Source: Subdoligranulum variabile (lineage in GTDB: Bacteria > Bacillota > Clostridia > Oscillospirales > Ruminococcaceae). Taken from it: a stretch of 63,005 nucleotides of DNA. This document shows, one piece after another, positions 8,106 through 14,961 of the stretch. The translations under genes were made by a program, and so were the position numbers. Location: positions 1 to 63,005 of the forward strand of contig SFKI01000024.1 of assembly GCA_004554775.1 (NCBI GenBank), given 5' to 3'. The notes under the pieces are model-generated. The model did not search any database, had not been told where the DNA came from, and saw nothing but the letters and a program-made list of their open reading frames with translations. The first letter of the stretch is position 1; each line of letters starts with the position of its first letter.

Positions 8106-8920
8106 TGAAATTCTGGCGCCAGTTCACGGTGCTGGTGCAGCGCAATCTGCGCCTGATCTTAAACGATAAGCTCACGATGGCCAGCCTGATCTTGCAGGCA
8201 CCGTTTATGGTGCTGGTCATCAAGATGGTGGTCGACCCGGACTGCTTTACCTCTAACCTCATCAACATCGGCAGCCGCACGGCGCTGTTCATCATCAGCG
8301 CCATGGCCGCGTTCATGGGCACACTGAACTCCTACCGCGAGATCTGCAAGGAGCGCGAAATTATTTTGCGCGAAGCCTCGGTCGGCGTCAGCCTGCTGGC
8401 GGTCGTGCTCAGCAAGGCGTTCGTGCTGCTGCTGATCGAGGATATGCAGGCGGCGATCCTGACGTTCGGCTTTGTGCGCATCGTCCACATCCCGCAGAAT
8501 CATCTGCTGCTGGACACAAATGTCGAAATTTTTATCTCGATTTTGCTTATGCTCGTGGCATCCAGCGCCATCGGGCTGCTGATCTCCTCGGTTTTCAAAA
8601 GTGGTGAGAGTGCAATTCTGGTCGTGCTGGTGCTTATGATCGGGCAGGTGGTGTTCAGTGGCATCATGTTCACGCTGACCGGCGTGGCCGCCCGGATCGC
8701 GGCGGTCATCGTCTGCCGCTGGGGCATGGGCGCGCTGGGGGCTTCCACCGACCTGAACAGCCGTCTTGCCTGGCTGAAGCAGGGCTTCGACAGCCCTATG
8801 TACGATGCCACGGTCGCCAACCTCATGCACTCCTGGCAGATGATGGGGCTGATCACGGTCGTGTGCTTGGCAGCCGCATGGCTGGTGCTGCAGATTTCGT
8901 TTAATCGCAGAAAAGCGTAA
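8087..8920 (+). CDS. ABC-2 type permease partner of the FHA-ABC ATPase
   Basis: 277 residues with about six membrane helices and the ABCG/ABC-2 layout: a cytoplasmic N-terminus (RNLRLILNDKL), an early helix pair, an EICKEREI intracellular coupling segment and a conserved ISSVFKSGESAILVVLVLM helix. The gene starts 19 bp inside the end of the ATPase gene, so the two are probably translationally coupled and form one transporter. It is the last gene of the operon. A weak hairpin (GGCACCC...GGGGGCT) and repeats follow. The exported substrate may be a lipid, a polymer precursor or a peptide; nothing in the sequence decides this. Confidence 0.85.
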   Translation: MQPIKLMKFWRQFTVLVQRNLRLILNDKLTMASLILQAPFMVLVIKMVVDPDCFTSNLINIGSRTALFIISAMAAFMGTLNSYREICKEREIILREASVGVSLLAVVLSKAFVLLLIEDMQAAILTFGFVRIVHIPQNHLLLDTNVEIFISILLMLVASSAIGLLISSVFKSGESAILVVLVLMIGQVVFSGIMFTLTGVAARIAAVIVCRWGMGALGASTDLNSRLAWLKQGFDSPMYDATVANLMHSWQMMGLITVVCLAAAWLVLQISFNRRKA

Positions 8921-8972
8921 TCCTAAAAGGCACCCTTGTGTAAAGGGGGCTCAGACTGTCGAAAAAGTGCTT

Positions 8973-9076
8973 TGTAGGGGCGCACAGTGTGCGCCCGTGC
9001 CCACTTGTCATGTGAGAAGCTTTCCTGAAAAGGCGTTGCTACGTTTAGTTGGCGGGCGAACACGGTTCGCCCCTAT
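8973..9076. repeat. REP-like palindromes (GTAGGGGCG family), two units
   Basis: GTAGGGGCGCACAGTGTGCG followed by CCC, and about 60 bp later GGCGGGCGAACACGGTTCGC followed by CCCTA. Each is a self-complementary core flanked by the GTAGGGG end. They lie in the 436-bp gap between the ABC operon and cysE. Confidence 0.65.
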
Positions 9077-9138
9077 ATCCTCTGCATGGCAAAATTGGCA
9101 TTTTTTGACACACAAGGGAAGCTTTTTTAATAGCAGCT

Positions 9139-9304
9139 AAGGCAATACCGCACAATTCTAAGTGCCGATACGGCGAGCGAGGTGCGGCAGCTGCTAAGCC
9201 AAAAGCGCAGATAATACTTTGTGCTGCAAAGGTGAGCGGAGGCCGTGCCGCAGCCGCCGAAGCGGTGCTTAAGCCGTAAGGCGGGAATTGTGCGGTGTTG
9301 CCCT
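9139..9304. mobile_element. MITE-like element, copy A (about 166 bp)
   Basis: Terminal inverted repeats AAGGCAATACCGCACAATTC and GAATTGTGCGGTGTTGCCCT match at 18 of 20 positions. There is no coding capacity. The interior carries GTGCCGATAC next to the left end and GGTGCTTAAGCC next to the right end. Copy B (57058-57273) is the same element inverted, and copy C (60185-60242) is a short internal-deletion form. Target duplication was not resolved. Confidence 0.75.
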
Positions 9305-9309
9305 AAAAT

Positions 9310-9348
9310 AAAACAGGAGCACCCCATCCTCGGTGGTGCTCCTGTTTT
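9310..9348 (-). terminator. Intrinsic terminator of cysE
   Basis: The stem CAGGAGCACC / GGTGCTCCTG (9314-9323 with 9335-9344) ends in a T-run on the minus strand; it can work in both directions. Confidence 0.85.
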
Positions 9349-9356
9349 CTGTCAAA

Positions 9357-10004
9357 TCACTTTTTATCCGGCGGAAACTCGCCCTGGCGTTCGGCTTCCA
9401 GGCGGCTCAGACGGGCTTCCAGCTGGGAGATGCGCTGGTTGACGATATCCGGCAAATCCTGCTGATCCAAATCGTCCGACGGGCGGCATTCTTCGTTGCG
9501 CATGCGCACGACCTCGGCGGGTACGCCCACAGCGGTGCAATTGGCGGGCAGGTTCTTCAGCACGACGCTGCCTGCGCCTACACGCACGTTATCGCCGATG
9601 TATACCGGGCCCAGCACCTTGGCCCCCGCGCCGATCAGCACGTTGTTGCCCAACGTCGGGTGGCGCTTGCCGGTGTCCTTGCCGGTGCCGCCCAGCGTTA
9701 CGCCGTGGTAGATCGTGCAGTTGTCGCCGATTTCGGTCGTTTCGCCAAATACGATCCCCATGCCGTGGTCGATAAACAGCTTGCGGCCGATCCTCGCGCC
9801 CGGGTGGATCTCGATGCCCGTCAGGTGTCGGGCCAGCTGGCTGACAAACCGCGCCAGGAAGAAACACTTGTGGTTATACAAAAAATGCGCAATCTTATGC
9901 GTAACCAGCACGTGGAAACCGGGATACAAAATGATGACCTCGGCCACATTGCGTGCGGCGGGGTCTTTATCCCGGATATTTTTGGCATCTTCCCAAAGGC
10001 CCAT
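9357..10004 (-). CDS. cysE: Serine O-acetyltransferase
   Basis: Makes O-acetylserine from serine and acetyl-CoA, the precursor for cysteine synthesis, in the cytoplasm. The 215 residues match the short, Firmicutes-type CysE: an N-terminal helical part (YPGFHVLVTHKIAHFLYNH), then left-handed beta-helix hexapeptide repeats with GIEIHPGARIG, FIDHGMGIVFGETTEIG and the diagnostic TLGGTGKDTGKRHPT loop. It ends in a charged coiled-coil tail. It is a single-gene unit with its own promoter, and a palindrome over the transcription start suggests repression. No cysK or cysteinyl-tRNA synthetase gene is adjacent. Confidence 0.96.
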   Translation of the reverse strand: MGLWEDAKNIRDKDPAARNVAEVIILYPGFHVLVTHKIAHFLYNHKCFFLARFVSQLARHLTGIEIHPGARIGRKLFIDHGMGIVFGETTEIGDNCTIYHGVTLGGTGKDTGKRHPTLGNNVLIGAGAKVLGPVYIGDNVRVGAGSVVLKNLPANCTAVGVPAEVVRMRNEECRPSDDLDQQDLPDIVNQRISQLEARLSRLEAERQGEFPPDKK

Positions 10005-10030
10005 GACGTTTCCCTCTATTTCTTAATGAC

Positions 10031-10076
10031 ATACCAATTTAGTATATATTGTAGCACAATTGCGCGCAAAAGGCAA
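10031..10076 (-). promoter_or_regulatory. cysE promoter with an operator-like palindrome
   Basis: On the minus strand, -35 TTGCCT (10076-10071), a 17-bp spacer and -10 TACAAT (10053-10048). The inverted repeat ATAC-N7-GTAT (10031-10045) covers the expected start of transcription. A palindrome here fits repressor binding; a CymR/Rrf2-type cysteine regulator is a guess. Confidence 0.6.
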
Positions 10077-10169
10077 TGCCAGCGGGCCTTCTGGTGCATT
10101 TTGTCAAAATGTCCAAAAGTTGCGGCAAAACTCCATAAAATCCCTAACAGACCAAAAAAGCCTATTGCA

Positions 10170-10198
10170 TTGACACCGCTGCCGGGGCATGGTACAAT
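10170..10198 (+). promoter_or_regulatory. Promoter of the pyrimidine operon
   Basis: Consensus -35 TTGACA (10170-10175), a 17-bp spacer and -10 TACAAT (10193-10198). Transcription would start near 10205 and read a leader of about 175 nt before pyrC. Confidence 0.85.
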
Positions 10199-10239
10199 AA
10201 TTAAAATCTATGTAATGCAAAGGGAAGGAGTATGCCTGC

Positions 10240-10320
10240 ATGTTGATGAGTGGTTTCGCAAGCTTTGAGATCAACGGCGCAGCGTCCTTTCCCGCCACTG
10301 TGCATGGTATGACTTTTTAA
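10240..10320 (+). CDS. Candidate pyr leader peptide (26 residues)
   Basis: ATG at 10240 opens 26 codons (starting MLMSGFASFEINGAA, ending VHGMTF) and stops with TAA at 10318-10320. The stop overlaps the first bases of the attenuator hairpin at 10319. GGAAGGAG at 10223-10230 lies 9 nt upstream; an alternative in-frame ATG is at 10246. The last codons run through a T-rich stretch (GACTTTTTAACTTTTCCC). The layout resembles the E. coli pyrBI leader pyrL, where UTP-sensitive RNA polymerase pausing and a trailing ribosome decide termination. Translation is inferred from position only. Confidence 0.5.
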   Translation: MLMSGFASFEINGAASFPATVHGMTF

Positions 10321-10350
10321 CTTTTCCCATTTTGGGAAAAGTTTTTTTTT
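10319..10350 (+). terminator. Attenuator terminator in the pyr leader
   Basis: A perfect 10-bp stem AACTTTTCCC / GGGAAAAGTT with a 5-nt loop runs into a run of nine T. It lies upstream of pyrC and after the promoter, so it must be read through for operon expression. Confidence 0.85.
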
Positions 10351-10380
10351 GCCCAAATGCACAACAGGGAGGTATACACT

Positions 10381-11571
10381 ATGCTGATCCGCAATGCAAA
10401 AGACACTGCCGGCAAGTCCATCGAGGTCTGGCTGCGCGGCGATACGATCGCAGCCATCGGCCAGGGCCTTGTGGTGCCCGAGGGCGAGGACGTGCTCGAC
10501 GCCAAGGGCCGCACGATTTTGCCCGCGTTCATCGACACCCACTGCCACTGGCGCACCCCCGGCTTTGAGTATAAAGAGGATATCGCTACCGGCTCGGCAG
10601 CCGCAGCCGCAGGCGGCTACACCTTTGTAAACCTGATGCCCAACACCAAGCCCGTCTGCTCCACGCCGGAGATCGCCCGCGCGGTCGAAGCCGAAGCCAA
10701 GCGCATCGGCCTGTGCGATGCCAACCAGACGGTTTCCATCACGAAGGATTTTGACGGCAAGACCATCGACCATCTGCTGACCCTGCCCGAGGATATCAAA
10801 TTCATCACCGAGGACGGCAACGGCGTCATGAACAACGCCGTCATGGCGCGGGTCTTTGCCATCGCTACCGAGCGCGGCCTGACCGTGATGTCCCACGCCG
10901 AGGACCGTGAGATCAGCCCCTGGGACTACCGCCTGGCCGAGAACATCGAGACCGTGCGCAACTGCCACCTGGCCGAGTATTACGGCACCCGCCTACACAT
11001 GTGCCATGTCTCCACCAAGGAGTCGATCGACGCCATCCGCATGAGCCGCCTGAAGGGTGCGCGCGTCAGCTGCGAGGTCACGCCGCACCACCTCTGGTTC
11101 GATGACAGCCGCCTGCAATACAAGGTCAACCCGCCCATCCGCAAGGCCGACGACGTCACCGCCCTGATCGAAGCCATCAAGGACGGCACCGTCACCTGCA
11201 TCGGCACCGATCACGCGCCCCACACCGCCGAGGAGAAGGAGAAGGGCGCCGCCGGTATGGTCGGCCTGGAGACCGCGTTCGGCGTCTGCTACACCAAGCT
11301 TTGCCGCGAGCAGCGCCTGCCGCTGGAACTGCTGAGCTTTTTGATGAGCGCAGGCCCCGCCGCCGTGCTGGGCCTGGCCGACCACAAGGGCATGCTGGCC
11401 CCGGGCTACGACGCCGACGTCGTGCTGGTCGACCTTGACCACATGTACGAGGTCAGCGCCGCCGAGCTGCACAGCAAGAGCAAGAACTGCCCCTACGACG
11501 GCACGCTGCTGTACGGCAAGGTCGTCACCACCATCAAGGGCGGTAAAGTGACCTTTCAAATCGAGGAATAA
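10381..11571 (+). CDS. pyrC: Dihydroorotase
   Basis: Cyclises carbamoyl-aspartate to dihydroorotate, the third step of UMP synthesis, in the cytoplasm. The 396 residues show the amidohydrolase TIM barrel of class I dihydroorotases: the metal motif reads DTHCHWRTPGFEYKED, followed by NLMPNTKP, an MSHAED histidine, HMCHVST and the GTDHAPHTAEEKE loop. The start ATG follows GGGAGG with 6-nt spacing; an upstream in-frame ATG at 10357 has no ribosome site. It is the first structural gene of pyrC-F-K-D-E-carA-carB. Aspartate transcarbamylase (pyrB), usually a neighbour, is not in this window. Confidence 0.95.
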   Translation: MLIRNAKDTAGKSIEVWLRGDTIAAIGQGLVVPEGEDVLDAKGRTILPAFIDTHCHWRTPGFEYKEDIATGSAAAAAGGYTFVNLMPNTKPVCSTPEIARAVEAEAKRIGLCDANQTVSITKDFDGKTIDHLLTLPEDIKFITEDGNGVMNNAVMARVFAIATERGLTVMSHAEDREISPWDYRLAENIETVRNCHLAEYYGTRLHMCHVSTKESIDAIRMSRLKGARVSCEVTPHHLWFDDSRLQYKVNPPIRKADDVTALIEAIKDGTVTCIGTDHAPHTAEEKEKGAAGMVGLETAFGVCYTKLCREQRLPLELLSFLMSAGPAAVLGLADHKGMLAPGYDADVVLVDLDHMYEVSAAELHSKSKNCPYDGTLLYGKVVTTIKGGKVTFQIEE

Positions 11572-11604
11572 ACAACCTACATCATATAAACGGGGGATCA
11601 CACA

Positions 11605-12468
11605 ATGTTGACGAATATGGATAAACTGTACGAAAGCGTAGCGGCCAACGGCCCGGTTTGCGTCGGTCTGGACACCGAGATCAGCTACCTGCCCACCACC
11701 GACACCGCCAAGACGGCAGGCGAAAACGTGCTGGACTTCAACCGCGCACTGATCGCCGCTACCAAGGGCGTGGCGGGCTGCTACAAGGTGCAGATCGCCT
11801 ACTATGAATCCCTGGGCCTGGACGGCATGCGCGCCTATGCCGAGACCCTCAAGCAGGCCCGCGCCACCGGCCTGCCGGTCATCGCCGACATCAAGCGCGG
11901 CGACATCGCCAAGACTGCGGAAATGTACGCCAAGGCGCACTTTACCGGCGACTTCGAGGCCGATATCATCACGCTGGCCCCCTACATGGGCCTCGATTCC
12001 ATCAGCCCCTACCTGCCGTACTGCGAGCAGCAGGGCAAGGGCGTGTTTGTCCTGTGCCGTACCTCTAACCCCGGCGCAAAGGACTTTGAGTACAAAAAGC
12101 TGGATGATGGCCGCCACGTCTATGACCTGGTCGGCGACAGCCTGACCGCCCTGGGCAAAGACTACATGGGCGAGCACGGCTATTCCAGCATCGGCCTGGT
12201 CATCGGCGGCACCCATACCGAGGAAGCCACCGCCATCCGCGCTGCCTACCAAAACACCTTCTTCCTCATCCCCGGCTACGGCGCACAGGGCGGCAAGGCG
12301 GCCGACATTGCCCAGTACCTGACCAAAGGCAACGGCGGTGTGGTCAACTCCAGCCGCGGTATCCTGCTGGCCTACAAGAAACAGCCCGGCGTAGCCTTTG
12401 ACGAGGCTGCCTACAACGAGTGCGTGCGTATGCGGGAGGACATTCAGGGTGAGTGCAATAAGCTGTAA
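11605..12468 (+). CDS. pyrF: Orotidine 5'-phosphate decarboxylase (subfamily 2)
   Basis: Converts OMP to UMP, the last step of the pathway. At 287 residues it is longer than E. coli PyrF and fits the second OMPDC subfamily. The catalytic motif ADIKRGDIAKTAEMY is present, together with VGLDTEISYLP, the phosphate-binding loop region NSSRGILLAY and IPGYGAQGG. The start follows a GGGGGA site. It begins 33 bp after pyrC and its end overlaps the pyrK start by 20 bp, so expression is coupled within the operon. Confidence 0.95.
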   Translation: MLTNMDKLYESVAANGPVCVGLDTEISYLPTTDTAKTAGENVLDFNRALIAATKGVAGCYKVQIAYYESLGLDGMRAYAETLKQARATGLPVIADIKRGDIAKTAEMYAKAHFTGDFEADIITLAPYMGLDSISPYLPYCEQQGKGVFVLCRTSNPGAKDFEYKKLDDGRHVYDLVGDSLTALGKDYMGEHGYSSIGLVIGGTHTEEATAIRAAYQNTFFLIPGYGAQGGKAADIAQYLTKGNGGVVNSSRGILLAYKKQPGVAFDEAAYNECVRMREDIQGECNKL

Positions 12469-13219
12469 TTTGACGGTGCTGCAACAGGAAACTGTTGCAC
12501 CCGATATCCGCCGCCTGACGGTGCAGTGGCAGGACCCCCGCCACGAGCCCCATGCAGGCCAGTTCTACATGCTGCGTGCCTGGGCCGCGGACGCCACGCC
12601 GATTTTGTCCCGTCCCATCAGCGTGAACGATTTTGACAACCAGACCGGAGCGCTGACCTTTTTGTACCAGCTCAAGGGCGAGGGCACGCATAAAATTGCC
12701 GCCCTGCAGCCCGGCCAGACGCTGACCGTCACCGGCCCCTGCGGCAACGGCTTTGACGCCGCCGCGCTGGCGGCCAGCCATCAGCGCATCGCCGTTGTGG
12801 GCGGCGGCATCGGCACCGCGCCGCTGCTGCTGCTCTGCAAGCAGCTCTGCCGTGCCGGTGTGCGGCCGGATGTGTACGTCGGCTTCCGCGATGCGACCTA
12901 CGGCATGGACAGGTTCGTGCCCTGGTGCCACGACATTTTTGTGGCGACCGACTCCGGCAATGAGGGCCACCACGGCCTTGTGACGGACCTGCTGGACGCT
13001 AAAAACTACGATATTGTGCTGACCTGCGGCCCCATGGTCATGATGCGCGGCGTTGCCAAGCTCTGCGCCGCTGCCAACGTGCCCTGCCTGGCAAGCCTTG
13101 AAAAGAAGATGGCCTGCGGCCTGGGTGCCTGCCTGGGCTGCACCTGCCACACCAAGATCGGCCCCGTCACCGTCTGCAAGGACGGCCCGGTCTTCAACGC
13201 ACAGGAGGTGTTTGACTGA
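12449..13219 (+). CDS. pyrK: Dihydroorotate dehydrogenase B, electron-transfer subunit
   Basis: Carries electrons from PyrD-bound FMN through a 2Fe-2S cluster and FAD to NAD. The 256 residues follow the family plan: a ferredoxin-reductase-like FAD domain (RPISVND near residue 48, GEGTHKI), an NAD-binding part (VVGGGIGTAPLLLL, LTCGPMVMM) and a C-terminal cysteine cluster (CGLGACLGCTC plus a later VCKDGPVF). The start is taken as GTG at 12449 because GGGAGGA lies 8 nt upstream. It overlaps pyrF by 20 bp and its stop overlaps the pyrD start by one base (TGATG). Confidence 0.94.
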   Translation: MSAISCNLTVLQQETVAPDIRRLTVQWQDPRHEPHAGQFYMLRAWAADATPILSRPISVNDFDNQTGALTFLYQLKGEGTHKIAALQPGQTLTVTGPCGNGFDAAALAASHQRIAVVGGGIGTAPLLLLCKQLCRAGVRPDVYVGFRDATYGMDRFVPWCHDIFVATDSGNEGHHGLVTDLLDAKNYDIVLTCGPMVMMRGVAKLCAAANVPCLASLEKKMACGLGACLGCTCHTKIGPVTVCKDGPVFNAQEVFD

Positions 13220-14127
13220 TGGCGGACCTGCATGTAGATTTCCTCGGCAAGCGCCTGGCAGGCCCGGTCATCGCGGCCTCGGGCACCTTCGGCTTTGGAC
13301 CGGAGTATGCCGACATTGAGGACCTGCGCCTGTTGGGCGGCATCTCCGGCAAGGGCCTGACGCTGAACGGCCAGCCCGGCAACGAGGGCGAACGCTTGTA
13401 CGAGACCCCGTCCGGCCTGATGAACTCCATCGGCCTGCAAAACCCCGGTGTGCAGCATTTTATCGACCACGAGCTGCCCGCCATGCGGCAGTGCGGCACT
13501 ACCGTCTGGGCCAACCTGGGTGGCCATACGATCGAGGAAAATATCGAGGGCGTGGCCATGCTTTGCGCGGCGGGCGTCGATTTTATCGAGCTGAACATCA
13601 GCTGCCCCAACGTCAAGCAGGGCGGCCTTGCGTTCGGCATCCGCGCCCGGGACGCCAGCGAGGTGGTCAGCGCGGTGCGCAAAGTCTGCACCATGCCGCT
13701 GATCGTCAAGCTCAGCCCCCAGGCCGAGAGTATCCCCGAAATGTGCAAGGCGGTCGAAGCCGCCGGTGCGGACGCCATCAGCCTGTGCAATACCTTCCAG
13801 GCCTGCGCCATTGACCTGGAAAAGCGCCGCCCGGTGTTCAACAACACCTTTGCAGGGCTTTCCGGCCCGGCGGTGCGGCCCATTGCGCTGCGCATGGTCT
13901 GGCAGGCCGTCGGTGCCGTCAGCATCCCCGTGGTGGGGCTGGGCGGCATCCTGACAGGCCGTGACGCGCTGGAATTTATTATGGCCGGTGCCGCAGCGGT
14001 CCAGGTGGGCACAGCAAACTTCCTTGACCCGAAAGCCTGCACCCGCATCACCGCCGAGATCGCCCAGTGGATGGACGTCCACGGCGTCAAGACGCTGGAT
14101 GAGATCAGAGGGTGCGCGAGAGGGTAA
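13219..14127 (+). CDS. pyrD: Dihydroorotate dehydrogenase B, catalytic subunit
   Basis: Oxidises dihydroorotate to orotate using FMN. The 302 residues contain the class 1 signatures ASGTFGFGPEYAD, NSIGLQNPG, and NISCPNVKQGG with the catalytic cysteine that marks class 1. Late FMN-binding loops GLGGILTGRDALEFIMAGA and VQVGTANF are also present. The adjacent, overlapping pyrK identifies it as the NAD-linked 1B type. A 223-bp gap with a REP-like repeat and a second promoter follows before pyrE. Confidence 0.96.
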   Translation: MADLHVDFLGKRLAGPVIAASGTFGFGPEYADIEDLRLLGGISGKGLTLNGQPGNEGERLYETPSGLMNSIGLQNPGVQHFIDHELPAMRQCGTTVWANLGGHTIEENIEGVAMLCAAGVDFIELNISCPNVKQGGLAFGIRARDASEVVSAVRKVCTMPLIVKLSPQAESIPEMCKAVEAAGADAISLCNTFQACAIDLEKRRPVFNNTFAGLSGPAVRPIALRMVWQAVGAVSIPVVGLGGILTGRDALEFIMAGAAAVQVGTANFLDPKACTRITAEIAQWMDVHGVKTLDEIRGCARG

Positions 14128-14194
14128 GAAGGAACCGCGACCAAGCTGTAGAGGTCGATGGTCGCATCCGCCCCTGCAAGCAACGACGCGGGGC

Positions 14195-14222
14195 ATGTAG
14201 GGGCGAACATTGTTCGCCCGCA
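14195..14222. repeat. REP-like palindrome (GTAGGGGCG family)
   Basis: The core TGTAGGGGCGAACATTGTTC followed by GCCCGC is self-complementary. It lies between pyrD and pyrE inside the pyr operon. Confidence 0.65.
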
Positions 14223-14291
14223 GAGCCTTACGCGGCCGCCCAAAGAAACGGGCGATTTGCCTAAGCACAGCAAAATAAATATACAATTATC

Positions 14292-14320
14292 TTGCAAAAA
14301 TATACACAATATGCTACAAT
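14292..14320 (+). promoter_or_regulatory. Internal promoter for pyrE-carA-carB
   Basis: -35 TTGCAA (14292-14297), a 17-bp spacer and -10 TACAAT (14315-14320) in an AT-rich stretch, 30 bp before the pyrE start. It would let pyrE-carAB be transcribed apart from the attenuated pyrC leader. Confidence 0.7.
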
Positions 14321-14350
14321 AAACTGAAAAATATACAGGAGGAAAGTATC

Positions 14351-14947
14351 ATGGCGAGAGAAGCACTGGAAGTTTTGAAGGAATGTGAAGCATTTTTGGA
14401 GGGGCACTTCCTGCTGTCGTCCGGCCGCCATTCCGGCGCATACTGCCAGATGGCGTTCCTGCAGCAGTACCCCGATAAAGCCGCTGAAGTCATGGCCCCG
14501 GTCGCCGAAAAGCTCAAGGAGCTCAACGTTGACGTTGTGGTCGGCCCGGCCATGGGCGGCATTGTCTACGCGTACGAGCTGGGCCGCCAGCTGGGCAAGC
14601 GCGCCATCTTCACCGAGCGTGTCGATAACGTCATGACCCTCAAGCGCTTCAAGATCAAGCCCGGTGAGCGCTGCATCATCGCTGAGGATGTCGTCACCAC
14701 CGGCGTTTCCAGCCTGGAGACCAAGCGTGTCATCGAGGAAGCCGGCGGTGTCTGCCTGGGCATCGCCTGTGTGGTCGACCGCACCCGCGCCGCGGCTCCG
14801 TCCCCGATTCCCATCGTTGCCAGCGCGCTCAAGCTGGATCTGCCCAACTACGCCCCCGAAGAATGCCCCATCTGCAAAGAGGGCAAGCTGCCCCTGGTAC
14901 ACCTGGGCAGCCGCAAAATGAAAGAGCAGGCAAAGCAGACGCTGTAA
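14351..14947 (+). CDS. pyrE: Orotate phosphoribosyltransferase
   Basis: Joins orotate to PRPP to give OMP. The 198 residues hold the type I phosphoribosyltransferase fold, with the PRPP motif CIIAEDVVTTGVSS and the upstream GPAMGGIVYAYELGRQLG. The C-terminal extension includes an APEECPICKEGK segment with a CxxC-like pair (ECPIC), seen in some Firmicutes PyrE. The ribosome site AGGAGGAAA is strong. It is preceded by its own promoter and followed 14 bp later by carA. Confidence 0.95.
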   Translation: MAREALEVLKECEAFLEGHFLLSSGRHSGAYCQMAFLQQYPDKAAEVMAPVAEKLKELNVDVVVGPAMGGIVYAYELGRQLGKRAIFTERVDNVMTLKRFKIKPGERCIIAEDVVTTGVSSLETKRVIEEAGGVCLGIACVVDRTRAAAPSPIPIVASALKLDLPNYAPEECPICKEGKLPLVHLGSRKMKEQAKQTL

Positions 14948-14961
14948 AAAGGAGACCCATT

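Noticed and set aside
10205..10380. PyrR-type attenuator in the pyr leader
   Set aside because: No PyrR anti-antiterminator loop consensus was seen; only one terminator and a leader ORF are evident.
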